Assembly: GCA_000503195.1 (NCBI GenBank)
Contig: AYSC01000009.1
Coordinates: 43,576 to 107,575, forward strand
Reading direction: 5' to 3'
Length of the DNA stretch: 64,000 nucleotides
Source: Blastomonas sp. CACIA14H2
GTDB lineage: Bacteria > Pseudomonadota > Alphaproteobacteria > Sphingomonadales > Sphingomonadaceae
Under the pieces are notes generated by a model. That model had not been told where the DNA came from. It did no database searches and saw only the letters and a list, made by a program, of their open reading frames with translations. Shown one piece after another: positions 32,720-42,131 of this stretch. Within the stretch, counting starts at the first letter, position 1; each line of letters starts with the position of its first letter. The position numbers and the translations under genes are program-made.

Positions 32720-33790
32720 ATGAGCTTCAACACCTTTGGCCGCGTTTTCCGCTTCACTACCTGGGGGGAAAGCCATGGCCCCGCCTTGGGCGCCGTGGTC
32801 GATGGGTGCCCGCCGGGACTGGGCCTGAGCGAAGCCGATATCCAACCGTTTCTCGATGCGCGCCGCCCCGGCACCTCGCGTTTCACCACGCAGCGGCAGG
32901 AACCCGATGCGGTGCGCATCCTCTCGGGCGTGTTCGAGGGACGCACCACCGGCACGCCGATTTCGCTGATGATCGAGAATGTCGACCAGCGATCGAAGGA
33001 CTATGGCGAGGTCGCCAAGGCCTATCGCCCCGGCCATGCCGATTATGCCTATGATGCCAAATACGGCTTTCGCGACTATCGCGGCGGTGGCCGGTCGAGC
33101 GCGCGCGAGACGGCGGCGCGCGTCGCGGCCGGCGCCATTGCGCGGCTGGTGATCCCCGAGGTGACGCTGATCGCCTATGTCTGCGAACTGGGCGGCGATC
33201 CGATCGATCCGGCGCGCTTCGATGCGGGCGAAATCGGACGCAATCCGTTCTTCTGCCCCGACGCGCAAGCCGCGAAGCGCTGGGAGGCGAAGGTCGATGC
33301 CGCGCGCAAGTCGGGCAGTTCGCTGGGCGCTGTCGTCGAATGCGTCGCGACAGGCGTGCCCGCCGGCTGGGGCGCCCCGCTTTATGCCAAGCTCGACAGC
33401 GAACTCGCCGCCGCCTGCATGTCGATCAACGCGGTCAAGGGCGTCGAGATCGGCGACGGCTTCGCCGCCGCGCGGCTCAGCGGCGAGACCAATGCCGACC
33501 CCATGCGCCCCGGCGCGGACGGCGCGCCTGAATTTCTCGCCAATCATGCCGGCGGCATCGCGGGCGGCATCTCGACCGGCCAGCCGGTGGTGGTGCGCGT
33601 CGCGTTCAAGCCGACCAGCTCGATCCTCACCCCCGTCGAGACGATCACCCGGCAAGGTGAGGCAAGCGAGATCGTCACCAAGGGCCGCCACGACCCATGC
33701 GTCGGCATCCGCGGCACCCCAGTGGTCGAGGCGATGGTGGCGCTGGTGCTGGCCGACCAGAAGCTGCTCCACCGCGCGCAGTGCGGTTGA
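32720..33790 (+). CDS. aroC: Chorismate synthase
   Basis: The 356-residue protein converts EPSP to chorismate with reduced FMN, ending the shikimate pathway. It has the three family signatures: '[19 protein letters not shown]' near the N-terminus, '[20 protein letters not shown]' near residue 120, and '[17 protein letters not shown]' near the C-terminus. Length and motifs are complete. It is in the same direction as fabI and the small DUF genes, but about 80 bases separate it from the last of these. Confidence 0.97.
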   Translation: MSFNTFGRVFRFTTWGESHGPALGAVVDGCPPGLGLSEADIQPFLDARRPGTSRFTTQRQEPDAVRILSGVFEGRTTGTPISLMIENVDQRSKDYGEVAKAYRPGHADYAYDAKYGFRDYRGGGRSSARETAARVAAGAIARLVIPEVTLIAYVCELGGDPIDPARFDAGEIGRNPFFCPDAQAAKRWEAKVDAARKSGSSLGAVVECVATGVPAGWGAPLYAKLDSELAAACMSINAVKGVEIGDGFAAARLSGETNADPMRPGADGAPEFLANHAGGIAGGISTGQPVVVRVAFKPTSSILTPVETITRQGEASEIVTKGRHDPCVGIRGTPVVEAMVALVLADQKLLHRAQCG

Positions 33791-33836
33791 ACGCGGATTT
33801 CCCTTACCGCTGAACCACCTGTGCCGTAGCGGCAGT

Positions 33837-33850
33837 TGACGCTTACGTCA
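33837..33850. promoter_or_regulatory. Palindromic site upstream of an MFS transporter
   Basis: TGACGCTTACGTCA is a near-palindrome (TGACG/CGTCA arms) about 105 bases upstream of the MFS gene. It overlaps a TTGACG that could serve as a -35 element. Similar short sites bind TetR- or MerR-type regulators of lipid or acyl-CoA genes in other bacteria, but the regulator here is unknown. Confidence 0.3.
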
Positions 33851-33955
33851 CATTTTGTCGCAGGGAGATTGCCTCTGCGGCGCAAACATGGCTAGCATGG
33901 CTTTCATAAGCGACCGCCCACCCCAAGGTCAGGCTGCGGCGCGACAGGAGAGTGC

Positions 33956-35317
33956 ATGACCGTCCCCCGCGACCCGGCAGCCGATGCCGGTGTGCCGCCG
34001 ACCATGGCCGCAGCCCCGGTAACATCTTCTGCCCCTTCCCCTTCGTCGCTCCAGGGCGCATCCAGTCCGCGCGTGATGCTGTGGACGCTGATGATCATCT
34101 ATATCTTCAACTTTCTCGACCGGCAGATCGTCTCGATCCTGGCGGAGCCGATCAAGCGCGATTTCCAGCTTTCCGATACCCAGTTGGGCCTGATGACGGG
34201 CCTCGCCTTTGCGCTCTTCTACACGCTGCTGGGGATCCCGATCGCGCGCTATGCCGACCGCAGCACCACCAACCGCGTCTCGCTGATCGCCTGGTCGGTG
34301 GCGATCTGGTCGGCAATGACCATGGCCTGCGGCGCGGCGCGGACCTTTCCCCAACTGCTGCTCGCGCGCGTCGGCGTGGGCGTGGGCGAAGCGGGCTGCA
34401 CCCCGGCGGCGCATTCGCTGATCACCGACAGCGTGCCCGCCGACAAACGCTCTTCCGCCATCGCCTTTTACGGCCTGGGCATCCCGATCGGCTCGCTGCT
34501 CGGCATGGTGATCGGTGGCGGGCTCGCCGATGCCTATGGCTGGCGCACCGCCTTCTATGTGGTGGGCATGCCCGGCGTGCTGCTCGCGCTGCTGGTGCCG
34601 TTTTTGATGAAGGAACCGCGCCGCGCCGGAATGCTCAAGGGGGCCGCGATGCCCGCCGCCAAGGTGCAGATTCCGGTCAAGGAGGCGCTGAAGGAACTGG
34701 CCACCTCGCGCTGCTTCGTCTTCCTGTGCATCGCCGGCGGGCTGATCGCGTTCCTGTCCTATGGCAAGGGCGTGTGGGTGGCGGTGCTGTTCATCCGCAA
34801 TTTCGGGCTCAGCCCGGGCGAGACGGGGCTGTATCTCGGCGTGACGCTGGGGATATCGAGCATGATCGGCACCTGGGGTGGCGGCAAGCTGGCCGATCAT
34901 TTCGGCAAGCGCGACCGCAAGCACCTGCTCACCGGCCCTGCCCTCGCCATTGCGCTCGCCGCGCCGATCCTGTTCCTGGCCTATTCCGCGACTGACTGGC
35001 GCGTCGCGCTGGCACTGCTGGTGCTGCCGACGGCGATGAACATCATGTATTACGGACCCGTCTATGCCTGTGTGCAAGGGCTGGTGCGGCCGGAAGCGCG
35101 CGCGGTTGCGGCGTCGGTCATGCTGTTCTCACAGAATCTGATCGGGCTCGGCCTCGGCCCGCTGTTCTTCGGCATGATGTCCGACGCGTTCCAGCCCTAT
35201 GCGGGGGAAGACAGCGTGCGCTGGGTGCTCTATGGCGCGGCTTGGCTGGGACTGATCCCCGCCTTCCTGTTCTGGCGCGCGAGTTTGCGGCTGACAGCGG
35301 AACTCAAGAGCGGCTAG
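33956..35317 (+). CDS. MFS transporter, spinster-like
   Basis: The 453-residue protein has twelve membrane segments after a disordered alanine- and proline-rich N-terminus of about 35 residues. The block 'FLDRQIVSILAEPIKRDFQLSDTQLG' is typical of the spinster/hexuronate MFS groups. 'GVGEAGCTPAAHSLITDSVPADKR' in the first half also fits the spinster type, which is widespread in sphingomonads. The substrate is unknown. It is the first of three consecutive transporter genes in the same direction. Confidence 0.92.
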   Translation: MTVPRDPAADAGVPPTMAAAPVTSSAPSPSSLQGASSPRVMLWTLMIIYIFNFLDRQIVSILAEPIKRDFQLSDTQLGLMTGLAFALFYTLLGIPIARYADRSTTNRVSLIAWSVAIWSAMTMACGAARTFPQLLLARVGVGVGEAGCTPAAHSLITDSVPADKRSSAIAFYGLGIPIGSLLGMVIGGGLADAYGWRTAFYVVGMPGVLLALLVPFLMKEPRRAGMLKGAAMPAAKVQIPVKEALKELATSRCFVFLCIAGGLIAFLSYGKGVWVAVLFIRNFGLSPGETGLYLGVTLGISSMIGTWGGGKLADHFGKRDRKHLLTGPALAIALAAPILFLAYSATDWRVALALLVLPTAMNIMYYGPVYACVQGLVRPEARAVAASVMLFSQNLIGLGLGPLFFGMMSDAFQPYAGEDSVRWVLYGAAWLGLIPAFLFWRASLRLTAELKSG

Positions 35318-35357
35318 AGCATAGTCCGTCTTCAAGCGACAAGGGGGGCTGGCAGCC

Positions 35358-37142
35358 TTGGACGACATCAGGCTGTTTATCGAAACCTGGCAGGCGCCGA
35401 TCGGCCTGACCATCCTGGCGTTGATGTTCATCGGTTTCGTGCTGGAACGCTTCCCGGCGGCGGTGGTCGCGATCCTTGGCGCCTGCGCCTTCCTGTTCCT
35501 CGGCATCATCGATTCCAAGCAGCTCTTTTCCGTCTTCTCGAACAGCGCGCCGATCACGATCGGGGCGATGTTCATCCTGTCGGGCGCGCTGCTGCGCACC
35601 GGCACGATCGATGCGATCGCGGGCGCGATCATCAGCCGCGCCGCGCGGCATCCGCGGCTGGCGGTCGCCGAGATGTTCCTGGGCGTCTATGTCGCCTCTG
35701 CCTTCATGAACAACACGCCGGTGGTTGTGGTGATGATCCCGATCATCCTGCGCCTGGCCCAGGCGACCGGCTATTCGGCCAAGAAGCTGCTGATCCCGCT
35801 GAGCTTCATCTGTATCCTCGGCGGCACTACCACGCTAATCGGCACGTCGACCAACCTGATCGTCGATTCGGTCGCCCGGGGGAGCGGTCTGCCCGGTTTC
35901 GGCATTTTCGAGATCACGCCTTATGGCCTGATCGCGGGCGTTGCCGGCATGATCATGCTGGCCGTGTTCAGCAGCTGGCTGCTGCCCAAGGACGAGGCAG
36001 CGCCAGCCGGGAGTACCGGAAGTGACGAGGTCTTCCTGACCGAACTCACCATCCGCAACGCCTCGACGCTGCGTGGCAAGCCGCTCGGCGAAACCGCGAT
36101 TGCCAAGCGCGCCAAGATCCAGGTCACCGCGATCAAGCGCGACGGCCGCTACATCCGCCACCATCTGGCGAGCGAGATCCTGCAGCCCGACGACGTGGTG
36201 GTGATCCGCACCGACCTTCCCGAACTGATGTCGCTGCGCAAGAGCCAGGACTTCAAGGTCGGCATCGTGCGCAAGGGCGATGTCGGGCCGATGGGCGAAG
36301 TCGTGGTCGAGGCGATGGTCGCGCCCAGCCATCCCAGCATTGGCAACCGGCTTTACGACATCCCGTTCCTGTCGCTGCTCAACGTGCGCATCCTCGGGCT
36401 GAGCCGCTATCGCAACCTGCCGCGATCGGACCTGCCCAATGCCAAGATCCATGCCGCCGACAAGCTGGTGGTCACCGGCTCGAAGGCGGATATCGCGCGG
36501 ATGTACGAGAATCCGAACCTGTTCGGCATCACCAATACCAGCGCGCGCGCCTTTCGCCGCGACAAGGCCCCGCTTGCCATCGGCGCGCTGGCAGCAGTCG
36601 TGATCCTCTCGGCGCTCAACGTGCTGGCGATCGAAGTCGCGGCGATCCTCGCGGTCGGCTTCATCCTGATCGCGCGCTGCATCGATGCCGAAGAGGCGTG
36701 GAGCTCGATCGACGGCAATGTGCTGGTGCTGATCTTCGGCATGCTCGCGGTCGGACTGGCGCTGGAGGAAGCGGGCAGCGTGACGATGGTGGTCAACGCG
36801 CTCGCGCCCTTCCTCGCCGAGGCGCCCGTCTGGGCGGTGGTCTTCGCGGTCTATGTCGTTTCGGTCCTGCTGACCGAGATCATCACCAACAATGCGGTGG
36901 CCATCCTTGTCACGCCGATCGTCATCAAGCTGGGCGCGGACCTCGGCATCGATCCGCGCCCGCTGGTCATCGCGGTCATGTTCGCCGCGTCGGCCAGCTT
37001 TGCCACGCCGATCGGCTACCAGACCAACACTCTGGTCTATGCCGCGGGCAACTATCGCTTCACCGACTTCTTCAAGGCGGGCATTCCGCTCACCATCGGC
37101 GTCGGGCTGGCAACCTGTTTCGCGATCATTGCGTTGAGTTGA
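35358..37142 (+). CDS. SLC13/DASS family anion transporter with central TrkA-C domains
   Basis: The 594-residue protein has two halves of DASS-type membrane segments around a soluble centre of about 200 residues (about 215-400). The centre carries RCK_C/TrkA-C-like domains, such as 'LRGKPLGETAIAKRAKIQVTA'. Substrate-site motifs are seen in both halves: 'NNTPVVVVMIPI' and 'GGTTTLIGTSTNL' in the first, 'NNAVAILVTPI' and 'ASFATPIGYQTNTLVY' in the second. Likely substrates are sulfate or dicarboxylates moved with sodium. The start is a TTG at 35358 preceded by AAGGGGGG. Confidence 0.9.
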   Translation: MDDIRLFIETWQAPIGLTILALMFIGFVLERFPAAVVAILGACAFLFLGIIDSKQLFSVFSNSAPITIGAMFILSGALLRTGTIDAIAGAIISRAARHPRLAVAEMFLGVYVASAFMNNTPVVVVMIPIILRLAQATGYSAKKLLIPLSFICILGGTTTLIGTSTNLIVDSVARGSGLPGFGIFEITPYGLIAGVAGMIMLAVFSSWLLPKDEAAPAGSTGSDEVFLTELTIRNASTLRGKPLGETAIAKRAKIQVTAIKRDGRYIRHHLASEILQPDDVVVIRTDLPELMSLRKSQDFKVGIVRKGDVGPMGEVVVEAMVAPSHPSIGNRLYDIPFLSLLNVRILGLSRYRNLPRSDLPNAKIHAADKLVVTGSKADIARMYENPNLFGITNTSARAFRRDKAPLAIGALAAVVILSALNVLAIEVAAILAVGFILIARCIDAEEAWSSIDGNVLVLIFGMLAVGLALEEAGSVTMVVNALAPFLAEAPVWAVVFAVYVVSVLLTEIITNNAVAILVTPIVIKLGADLGIDPRPLVIAVMFAASASFATPIGYQTNTLVYAAGNYRFTDFFKAGIPLTIGVGLATCFAIIALS

Positions 37143-37213
37143 TGACACCCGCCGCGATGCCCCTGCACGGTGGCATTTCGTCCTAGGCGGGCAACCGCAT
37201 CGGGGGACGCAGC

Positions 37214-38449
37214 TTGAGCCTTTGGTTCCGTATTCCGCTTTGGCAGCGCGTGGTCGCCGCGCTCGCGCTCGGGATCGTCACGGGTCTGGTCTGGGGCGAA
37301 GGCGCGGCTTCGATCAAATGGATCGGCGATCTGTTCATCCGCGCGATCAAGATGCTGGTCGTGCCGCTGATCTTCTTTTCGCTCGTTGCGGGGGTCGCCT
37401 CGATCGGCGATCTTCGCAAGCTCGGCGCGGTCGGCGGACGGGCGATGCTGCTGTTCCTGATCACCGGCCAGCTGGCTGCGGTCCTCGGCCTCGCCATGGG
37501 CACGCTCGTCCGGCCCGGCATAGGCGTCGATGCCAGCCTGGCCGGCTCGACCGATCTTCCCCCCGCGACCGCGACCAGCCCGACCGACACCATCCTCAAG
37601 ATGGTCCCCGAAAATGTCGTTCAGGCCATGGCGACCACCGACGTGCTGGCCCTGATCGTGTTTTCGCTGTTGCTCGGGATCGGGATATTGATGGCGAAAC
37701 AGGAGGGCGAGCCGATCGCGCGCATCTTCGATTCCGGTGCGGTCGTGATGCAGAAGGTCACGATGATCGTGATGGAGCTGACCCCGTTCGGCGTATTCGC
37801 GCTGATGGCCTGGGTGGCGGGGACCTTCGGGTTCGAAGGTCTGGTGCCGCTCGCGAAGCTCGTGGCGCTCAACTATATCGGCTGCGCGATCATCATCCTG
37901 GTCTTCTATTCGGTGATGATCCGCTTCATCGCGCGGCTGCCGGTGATTGATTTCTTTCGCGGCATGGTCGATGCGATGGCGGTCAGCTATTCGACCGCAT
38001 CGTCAAACGCCACGCTGCCCGTCACCCTGCGCTGCACCCAGCGCAATCTGGGCGTGTCGAGCAGCGTGTCGAGCTTCGTCATCTCGCTCGGCGCGACCAT
38101 CAACATGAATGGCACCGCGATGTACCTTTGCCTCGCCACGCTGTTCGGTGCGCAGATCTTCGGTGTGGACCTGAGCTGGGCCGATTATGCGATGATTGCG
38201 TTCACCTCCACCCTCGGCGCCGTGGGGGCGGCGGGCATCCCCGGCGCCGGCCTGATTATGATGGCGCTGGTGTTCGGTTCGGTCGGGGTACCGCTGGAAA
38301 CCATCGCGCTGGTGGCAGGCGTCGATCGCATCATGGACATGATCCGCACCACCACCAACATCACCGGCGATGCGGCCGTGGCCGTCACTGTCGCGTCCAT
38401 GACCGGCGAACTGGACCGGGCCGAGATGATCTCGGCCGATGATGTCTGA
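37214..38449 (+). CDS. Dicarboxylate/amino acid:cation symporter (GltP/DctA family)
   Basis: The 411-residue protein matches the glutamate transporter fold. The N-terminal block is 'WQRVVAALALGIVTGLVWG', and the re-entrant loop 1 region includes 'STASSNATLPVTLRC'. Helix 7 is 'ISLGATINMNGTAMYL' (NMDGT-like), and the hairpin is 'AGIPGAGLIMMALVFGSVG'. The last helix has 'DRIMDMIRTTTNITGDA'. It imports glutamate or C4-dicarboxylates with protons or sodium. The start is a TTG at 37214 after CGGGGGACG. Its stop directly abuts that of the convergent DUF6491 gene. Confidence 0.93.
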   Translation: MSLWFRIPLWQRVVAALALGIVTGLVWGEGAASIKWIGDLFIRAIKMLVVPLIFFSLVAGVASIGDLRKLGAVGGRAMLLFLITGQLAAVLGLAMGTLVRPGIGVDASLAGSTDLPPATATSPTDTILKMVPENVVQAMATTDVLALIVFSLLLGIGILMAKQEGEPIARIFDSGAVVMQKVTMIVMELTPFGVFALMAWVAGTFGFEGLVPLAKLVALNYIGCAIIILVFYSVMIRFIARLPVIDFFRGMVDAMAVSYSTASSNATLPVTLRCTQRNLGVSSSVSSFVISLGATINMNGTAMYLCLATLFGAQIFGVDLSWADYAMIAFTSTLGAVGAAGIPGAGLIMMALVFGSVGVPLETIALVAGVDRIMDMIRTTTNITGDAAVAVTVASMTGELDRAEMISADDV

Positions 38450-38878
38450 TCAGCCGCCCTTGGGCCGCTTGATCAGCTTGACCGGCGTGAACTGGCCCAA
38501 TCCACAACTCGCCCCGCGCTGGAAGCCACCGCCGACATTCTGGAACACGGTGATGATGTCGACATTGCAAAGCTGGGTCAGCGAGGTCGAGTAGGTGAAG
38601 GACCGCTCGAAACCGAGCGATCCGCATTGCTGTGGCAATTCGTTGCGATAGACCTTGCCGCCCGCCATCATGAAATCGATCGTCTGATTGTCGCGGACCT
38701 GGCTGCTGCGGATCTGCGCAAGGTTGATGCAGCTGACCGGCTCGCCGACCACTTCGGCCGGCGGCACGCGCGAGGGCTTGGCGGGCGTATCCTCTGCATA
38801 AGCGAAGGACTGCACCGCGAACAGCGCAGCGCCGGTGACGATAAGGCCGGCAGCGATCAGGCGGCGGGGTGCGGGCAT
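38450..38878 (-). CDS. Secreted DUF6491-like protein
   Basis: The 142-residue protein has a signal peptide ('LIAAGLIVTGAALFAVQSFA') and a small mature domain with four cysteines. Its core, 'SCINLAQIRSSQVRDNQTID', then 'GGKVYRNELPQQCGSLGFE' and 'STSLTQLCNVDIITVF', is the pattern of DUF6491 proteins common in sphingomonads and xanthomonads. Function is unknown. An in-frame start 12 codons upstream is less likely because it would spoil the signal peptide. Confidence 0.8.
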   Translation of the reverse strand: MPAPRRLIAAGLIVTGAALFAVQSFAYAEDTPAKPSRVPPAEVVGEPVSCINLAQIRSSQVRDNQTIDFMMAGGKVYRNELPQQCGSLGFERSFTYSTSLTQLCNVDIITVFQNVGGGFQRGASCGLGQFTPVKLIKRPKGG

Positions 38879-38954
38879 GGCGAATCCTTTCCGTGGCGGA
38901 ACAGGTCTGATCATGCGCCGCTCACCCTTGCATCGCGATGAACGGTGGCGCGTT

Positions 38955-40115
38955 TCAGCCCGCCATCATCTCCGCCAGCACCGCCAGGCAATCGTGCGCC
39001 AGCAGCTTTGAGCGTTCGGGGCTCCAGGCCTGATCGGGACAGGGCAGATCATCATTGTCCTTGAACGGCATTTCCAGCGTCATCGACACGCAGCCATGCG
39101 ATGCGCCGAAGCGCTCGGCGAGCTGGTTGGTCGACATGGAGAGGTTTGCCCGGCCGGCGCTGGCCTTGGGATAGCCCTTGGCGGTCTGGAAATCCGGCGT
39201 GCGCGCGGCGAGCAGGTCGCGATAGCGATTGTATCGCGCGCCCTGTTCGTCGGTCCAGGACGGAATGCCCTCGAACCCGGCGATGAAGACATGCGGGATC
39301 GCCTCGTCGCCGTGCACGTCCATCGCCCAGTGCACGCCGGTGGCGTCCATTGCATTGCGGACACAGAGCACTTCGGGGCTGCGCTCGAGGCTGGGCTCGT
39401 GCCACTCGCGGTTGAGGTTGACCCCCGCCGCGTTGGTGCGCAGATGCCCGCGCAACGAGCCGTCGGGGTTCATGTTCGGCACGATGTGCAACGTGCATTT
39501 CTGGCGCAGCAGCCGCGCATGCGGATCGGCGGGATCGGTGAGTTTCTCGAGCGCGCCTTCCATCCACCATTCGGCCATGGATTCGCCCGGATGCTGGCGG
39601 GCATAGAGCCAGACCTGCAGCGGCCCCTCGCCCAGCTCCAGGCAATCGATCGGCTGACCGTCGAGGCTGAGGCCCAGCTCGCGGTGCTGCACGCCGGGGC
39701 GGCTCGCCATTTCGGCAACCAGATCATGGTGCCGCTCCATCGAATAGGGCGCGAAATAGGCGAACCAGGCGACGCCCGTTCCCATCTGGTGGCGGATGGT
39801 CAGCGCACCAGCGGCCGCGTCATAGCTGGTCTCCGCACGGCCCCAATAGTCGCGGTCCTCGCTGACACAGGCGCGATAGCCGGGCCAGCCATCGGGATAG
39901 GCGGATTCGCGCAGCCCCGTGATGACCAGTTCCAGATCGGTCCCTGGCTGGGCGGCAACGCGGAAGTGAAACCATTGAAAGAAATCCGAATCCTTGTCCT
40001 TGCGAATCGCAAGTTCGGCGCGCCAGCCGCCATCGGGCAGCTGGGTCAGACCATGGTTGACGATGTTTCCGGAATCGAAGGCAGCGGTGATGCTGGGGGT
40101 GTAGGCGTGAGTCAT
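38955..40115 (-). CDS. M14 family zinc carboxypeptidase, cytosolic AGBL type
   Basis: The 386-residue protein has an N-terminal beta-sandwich domain (about 1-125), as in the cytosolic carboxypeptidase subfamily, and then the M14 catalytic domain. Zinc ligands are H175 and E178 ('RQHPGES') and H268 ('DVHGDE'). 'NLNREW' (233-238) supplies the substrate-binding arginine, and E348 ('MTLEMPFK') is the catalytic glutamate. No signal peptide is visible. Bacterial members are thought to trim peptides or peptidoglycan fragments, but the substrate is untested. It overlaps the upstream lipoprotein gene by four bases (ATGA). Confidence 0.92.
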   Translation of the reverse strand: MTHAYTPSITAAFDSGNIVNHGLTQLPDGGWRAELAIRKDKDSDFFQWFHFRVAAQPGTDLELVITGLRESAYPDGWPGYRACVSEDRDYWGRAETSYDAAAGALTIRHQMGTGVAWFAYFAPYSMERHHDLVAEMASRPGVQHRELGLSLDGQPIDCLELGEGPLQVWLYARQHPGESMAEWWMEGALEKLTDPADPHARLLRQKCTLHIVPNMNPDGSLRGHLRTNAAGVNLNREWHEPSLERSPEVLCVRNAMDATGVHWAMDVHGDEAIPHVFIAGFEGIPSWTDEQGARYNRYRDLLAARTPDFQTAKGYPKASAGRANLSMSTNQLAERFGASHGCVSMTLEMPFKDNDDLPCPDQAWSPERSKLLAHDCLAVLAEMMAG

Positions 40116-40738
40116 GGCACGCTGATAGTCGCTCCGGACTCACCGGGAAAGCCGGTAAACAACCCCTGAGCCAGTTTCGCGGCGTTGAGCTGCGTCTCTG
40201 CCATGGGCGAGCCTTCGCGCGCCTCGACACTGGCGCGACCCTCCCACAGGATCGCGCCATCGCCCGCGCGGATATTGGCGAACATCTCGGTCACGACCTC
40301 GCCCTTGGGGCGACCGCCCAGGTTGATGCCGATGCCGACCCCGACGCCCGAGCCGAAACCGCCGGTTCCGCCCCCCACGCCCACCGTCACCGGGCCGCGG
40401 TCATTGCCGATGGGGGATAGCACCGAGCGTTCGACCCGCACCGTCGCGGTCTGGATATCGGCAGCATCGCGCGCGCCGGCGGGCAGCACCTGATAGCCGA
40501 TCCGCTCGAGCTCGCGCTCCACCGCAGCGGCATAGCTGCGATATTCGAGCGCGTTGCTGTCCATGCCCTCGCCCGCGACGACGCGAATCGCGCCGCGCCC
40601 GAGTTCGCCCGCGCGGTCGGGCGAGACGAAGCGTACCGCCTCGACCGGCCCGGCGGGGGAAACGCAGCCACTCACGGCTGCGCCCATGGCAAGCGCGGCG
40701 CACAGCAGCACCGCGTTCGATCTGCGAAGAAAAGCCAT
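40112..40738 (-). CDS. DUF4136-like lipoprotein
   Basis: The 208-residue protein has a lipoprotein signal with lipobox 'VSGC' (Cys about residue 25), so it should be anchored to a membrane, probably the outer one. The mature part resembles DUF4136: an N-terminal strand-rich region, '[16 protein letters not shown]', and a Gly/Val-rich middle ('[19 protein letters not shown]'). The C-terminal segment is '[17 protein letters not shown]'. The function of this family is unknown. It is the first gene of a two-gene unit with the M14 peptidase. Confidence 0.82.
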   Translation of the reverse strand: MAFLRRSNAVLLCAALAMGAAVSGCVSPAGPVEAVRFVSPDRAGELGRGAIRVVAGEGMDSNALEYRSYAAAVERELERIGYQVLPAGARDAADIQTATVRVERSVLSPIGNDRGPVTVGVGGGTGGFGSGVGVGIGINLGGRPKGEVVTEMFANIRAGDGAILWEGRASVEAREGSPMAETQLNAAKLAQGLFTGFPGESGATISVP

Positions 40739-40858
40739 GATGTTTGCGCCCTTTCCCGGTTCAGGCCTTGCGCGCCTGACCTGTCGATGCCTAACCCAGT
40801 TCGCGATGAATGGCCAATGAAGCGGCCAAAAAATTGCCTCGCGCAGCCGCTGCGATGC

Positions 40859-40887
40859 TTGACTTTACCCGCCCCTCCACGTATCCG
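40859..40887 (+). promoter_or_regulatory. Candidate sigma-70-type promoter for rpmJ
   Basis: TTGACT (40859-40864) and TATCCG (40882-40887) are separated by 17 bases, about 100 bases upstream of the rpmJ start. The spacing is ideal and the -35 is nearly consensus; the -10 is weaker. Confidence 0.45.
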
Positions 40888-40987
40888 CGCCGCTTTCCGG
40901 CATGGATGTTCCGGCCCGGCGAACGCGCTGCTGCGCTTGGCCACGGACGCCATGACCCCCATCCGATTTCAATCAAGGGCCCACGTC

Positions 40988-41113
40988 ATGAAGATTCGCA
41001 ATTCGCTGAAGTCGCTCAAGGATCGCCATCGCGACAACCGCGTGATCCGTCGTCGCGGCCGCACCTATGTGATCAACAAGACCAACCGCCGCTTCAAGGC
41101 CCGCCAGGGCTGA
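40988..41113 (+). CDS. rpmJ: 50S ribosomal protein L36, zinc-free (type B) form
   Basis: The 41-residue basic protein '[19 protein letters not shown]' and following residues are the alphaproteobacterial L36 (YkgO-like) form. It lacks the zinc-binding Cys-Cys-Cys-His set of type A L36. It stands alone between a divergent lipoprotein gene and an intrinsic terminator, so it is probably transcribed alone from the promoter seen at 40859. A longer in-frame start upstream is not credible given the family length. Confidence 0.95.
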   Translation: MKIRNSLKSLKDRHRDNRVIRRRGRTYVINKTNRRFKARQG

Positions 41114-41168
41114 TTGTGGCCCGTCGCGTTCCTCCGGGGGCGCTTCGGAACAGGTCTGATACGAGTTC

Positions 41169-41197
41169 AAAGGCTCCGGCAGGCTCCGGGGCCTTTT
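41169..41197 (+). terminator. Intrinsic terminator after rpmJ
   Basis: An 11-bp stem (AAAGGCTCCGG with CCGGGGCCTTT, one T-G pair) surrounds a six-base loop and ends in TTTT. It lies 55 bases past the rpmJ stop. Confidence 0.75.
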
Positions 41198-41221
41198 GCT
41201 TGCGCGCTTGAGGGGGCACGA

Positions 41222-41845
41222 ATGCAGCCAGTGAACGCGATCATATTCGATGTGGGCAATGTCCTGTACCAATGGGACATCCGGCATCTCTACGCCAAGC
41301 TGATCGACGACCCGGCGACGCTCGATCATTTCGTGACCACCGTCGTCACGCCGGAATGGCATTTCGAGCACGACGCCGGCCGACCGCTGGCTGACATGGT
41401 TGCGGAACGGACTGCAGCATTTCCAGATCATGCCGAACTGATCGGCCATTATGTCCCGCGCTGGCTGGAGACAATTCCGGGGCCGGTACCGGGCATGCTC
41501 GATCTGGCAGAGAAGCTCGCGCTGCTGGGCTATCCGCTGTATGGCATCACCAATTTCGGCGTCGAGTTCTGGGACATGTTCCGCCCGACCGCGCCGATCT
41601 TCGACCTGTTCCAAGACATCGTGGTGTCGGGCGCGGAAAAGCTCGTGAAGCCCGACCCGGCGATCTACCGCCTCGCGATCGCGCGTTTCGGTATCGATCC
41701 GGCGCGTGCGCTGTTCATCGACGACCGTCAGGACAATATCGATAGCGCCATTGCCTGCGGCCTGCAGGGCCATGTCTTCCGCGACCATGCCACGCTCGAG
41801 GCGGAGCTGATCGCGCGCGGCGTGCTGGAGATTGTGACTACTTGA
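41222..41845 (+). CDS. HAD-IA family hydrolase (YihX-like phosphatase)
   Basis: The 207-residue protein has motif I 'IIFDVGNVLY' with nucleophile D10, motif II around 'YGITNFGVEF', motif III K in 'SGAEKLVKPDPAIY', and motif IV 'LFIDDRQDNIDSA'. The DxGNV form of motif I is typical of YihX-like phosphatases, which act on small sugar phosphates. The exact substrate is unknown. The ATG at 41222 begins motif I at the right place. It is followed closely by the Phd/PIN toxin-antitoxin pair. Confidence 0.9.
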   Translation: MQPVNAIIFDVGNVLYQWDIRHLYAKLIDDPATLDHFVTTVVTPEWHFEHDAGRPLADMVAERTAAFPDHAELIGHYVPRWLETIPGPVPGMLDLAEKLALLGYPLYGITNFGVEFWDMFRPTAPIFDLFQDIVVSGAEKLVKPDPAIYRLAIARFGIDPARALFIDDRQDNIDSAIACGLQGHVFRDHATLEAELIARGVLEIVTT

Positions 41846-41873
41846 GGGTCACGGATTGTGGTATGCTTGGCTC

Positions 41874-42131
41874 ATGCAGATGTCGATCCGAGAAGCCAAG
41901 GCGCGTTTTTCCGAAGCCATCGCTGCCGCCATGCGGGGGGAGCGGGTGGTTATAACGCGCCATGGCCGCGCCGTTGTCGAACTGACCATTGCGCAGGGCA
42001 AGCGGCCGCTCGATTTTGCCGCCGCCGATGCCTATCTGTCGGAGATTGGCTGGAACTCAAGCGCCATGAAGCTTCCCCAGAATTTTGATGATCCTGCGTT
42101 CAGTCGCGATGTCCTGGGTCTTGAAGATTGA
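41874..42131 (+). CDS. Type II antitoxin, Phd/YefM family
   Basis: The 85-residue protein has the Phd/YefM N-terminal DNA-binding region: 'MSIREAKARFSEAIAAAMRG' and 'ERVVITRHGRAVVELT'. A C-terminal tail ('FDDPAFSRDVLGLED') should wrap the toxin. It overlaps the PIN toxin gene by four bases, the usual arrangement for a coupled module. ATG codons at 41874 and 41880 are both possible starts. Confidence 0.9.
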   Translation: MQMSIREAKARFSEAIAAAMRGERVVITRHGRAVVELTIAQGKRPLDFAAADAYLSEIGWNSSAMKLPQNFDDPAFSRDVLGLED

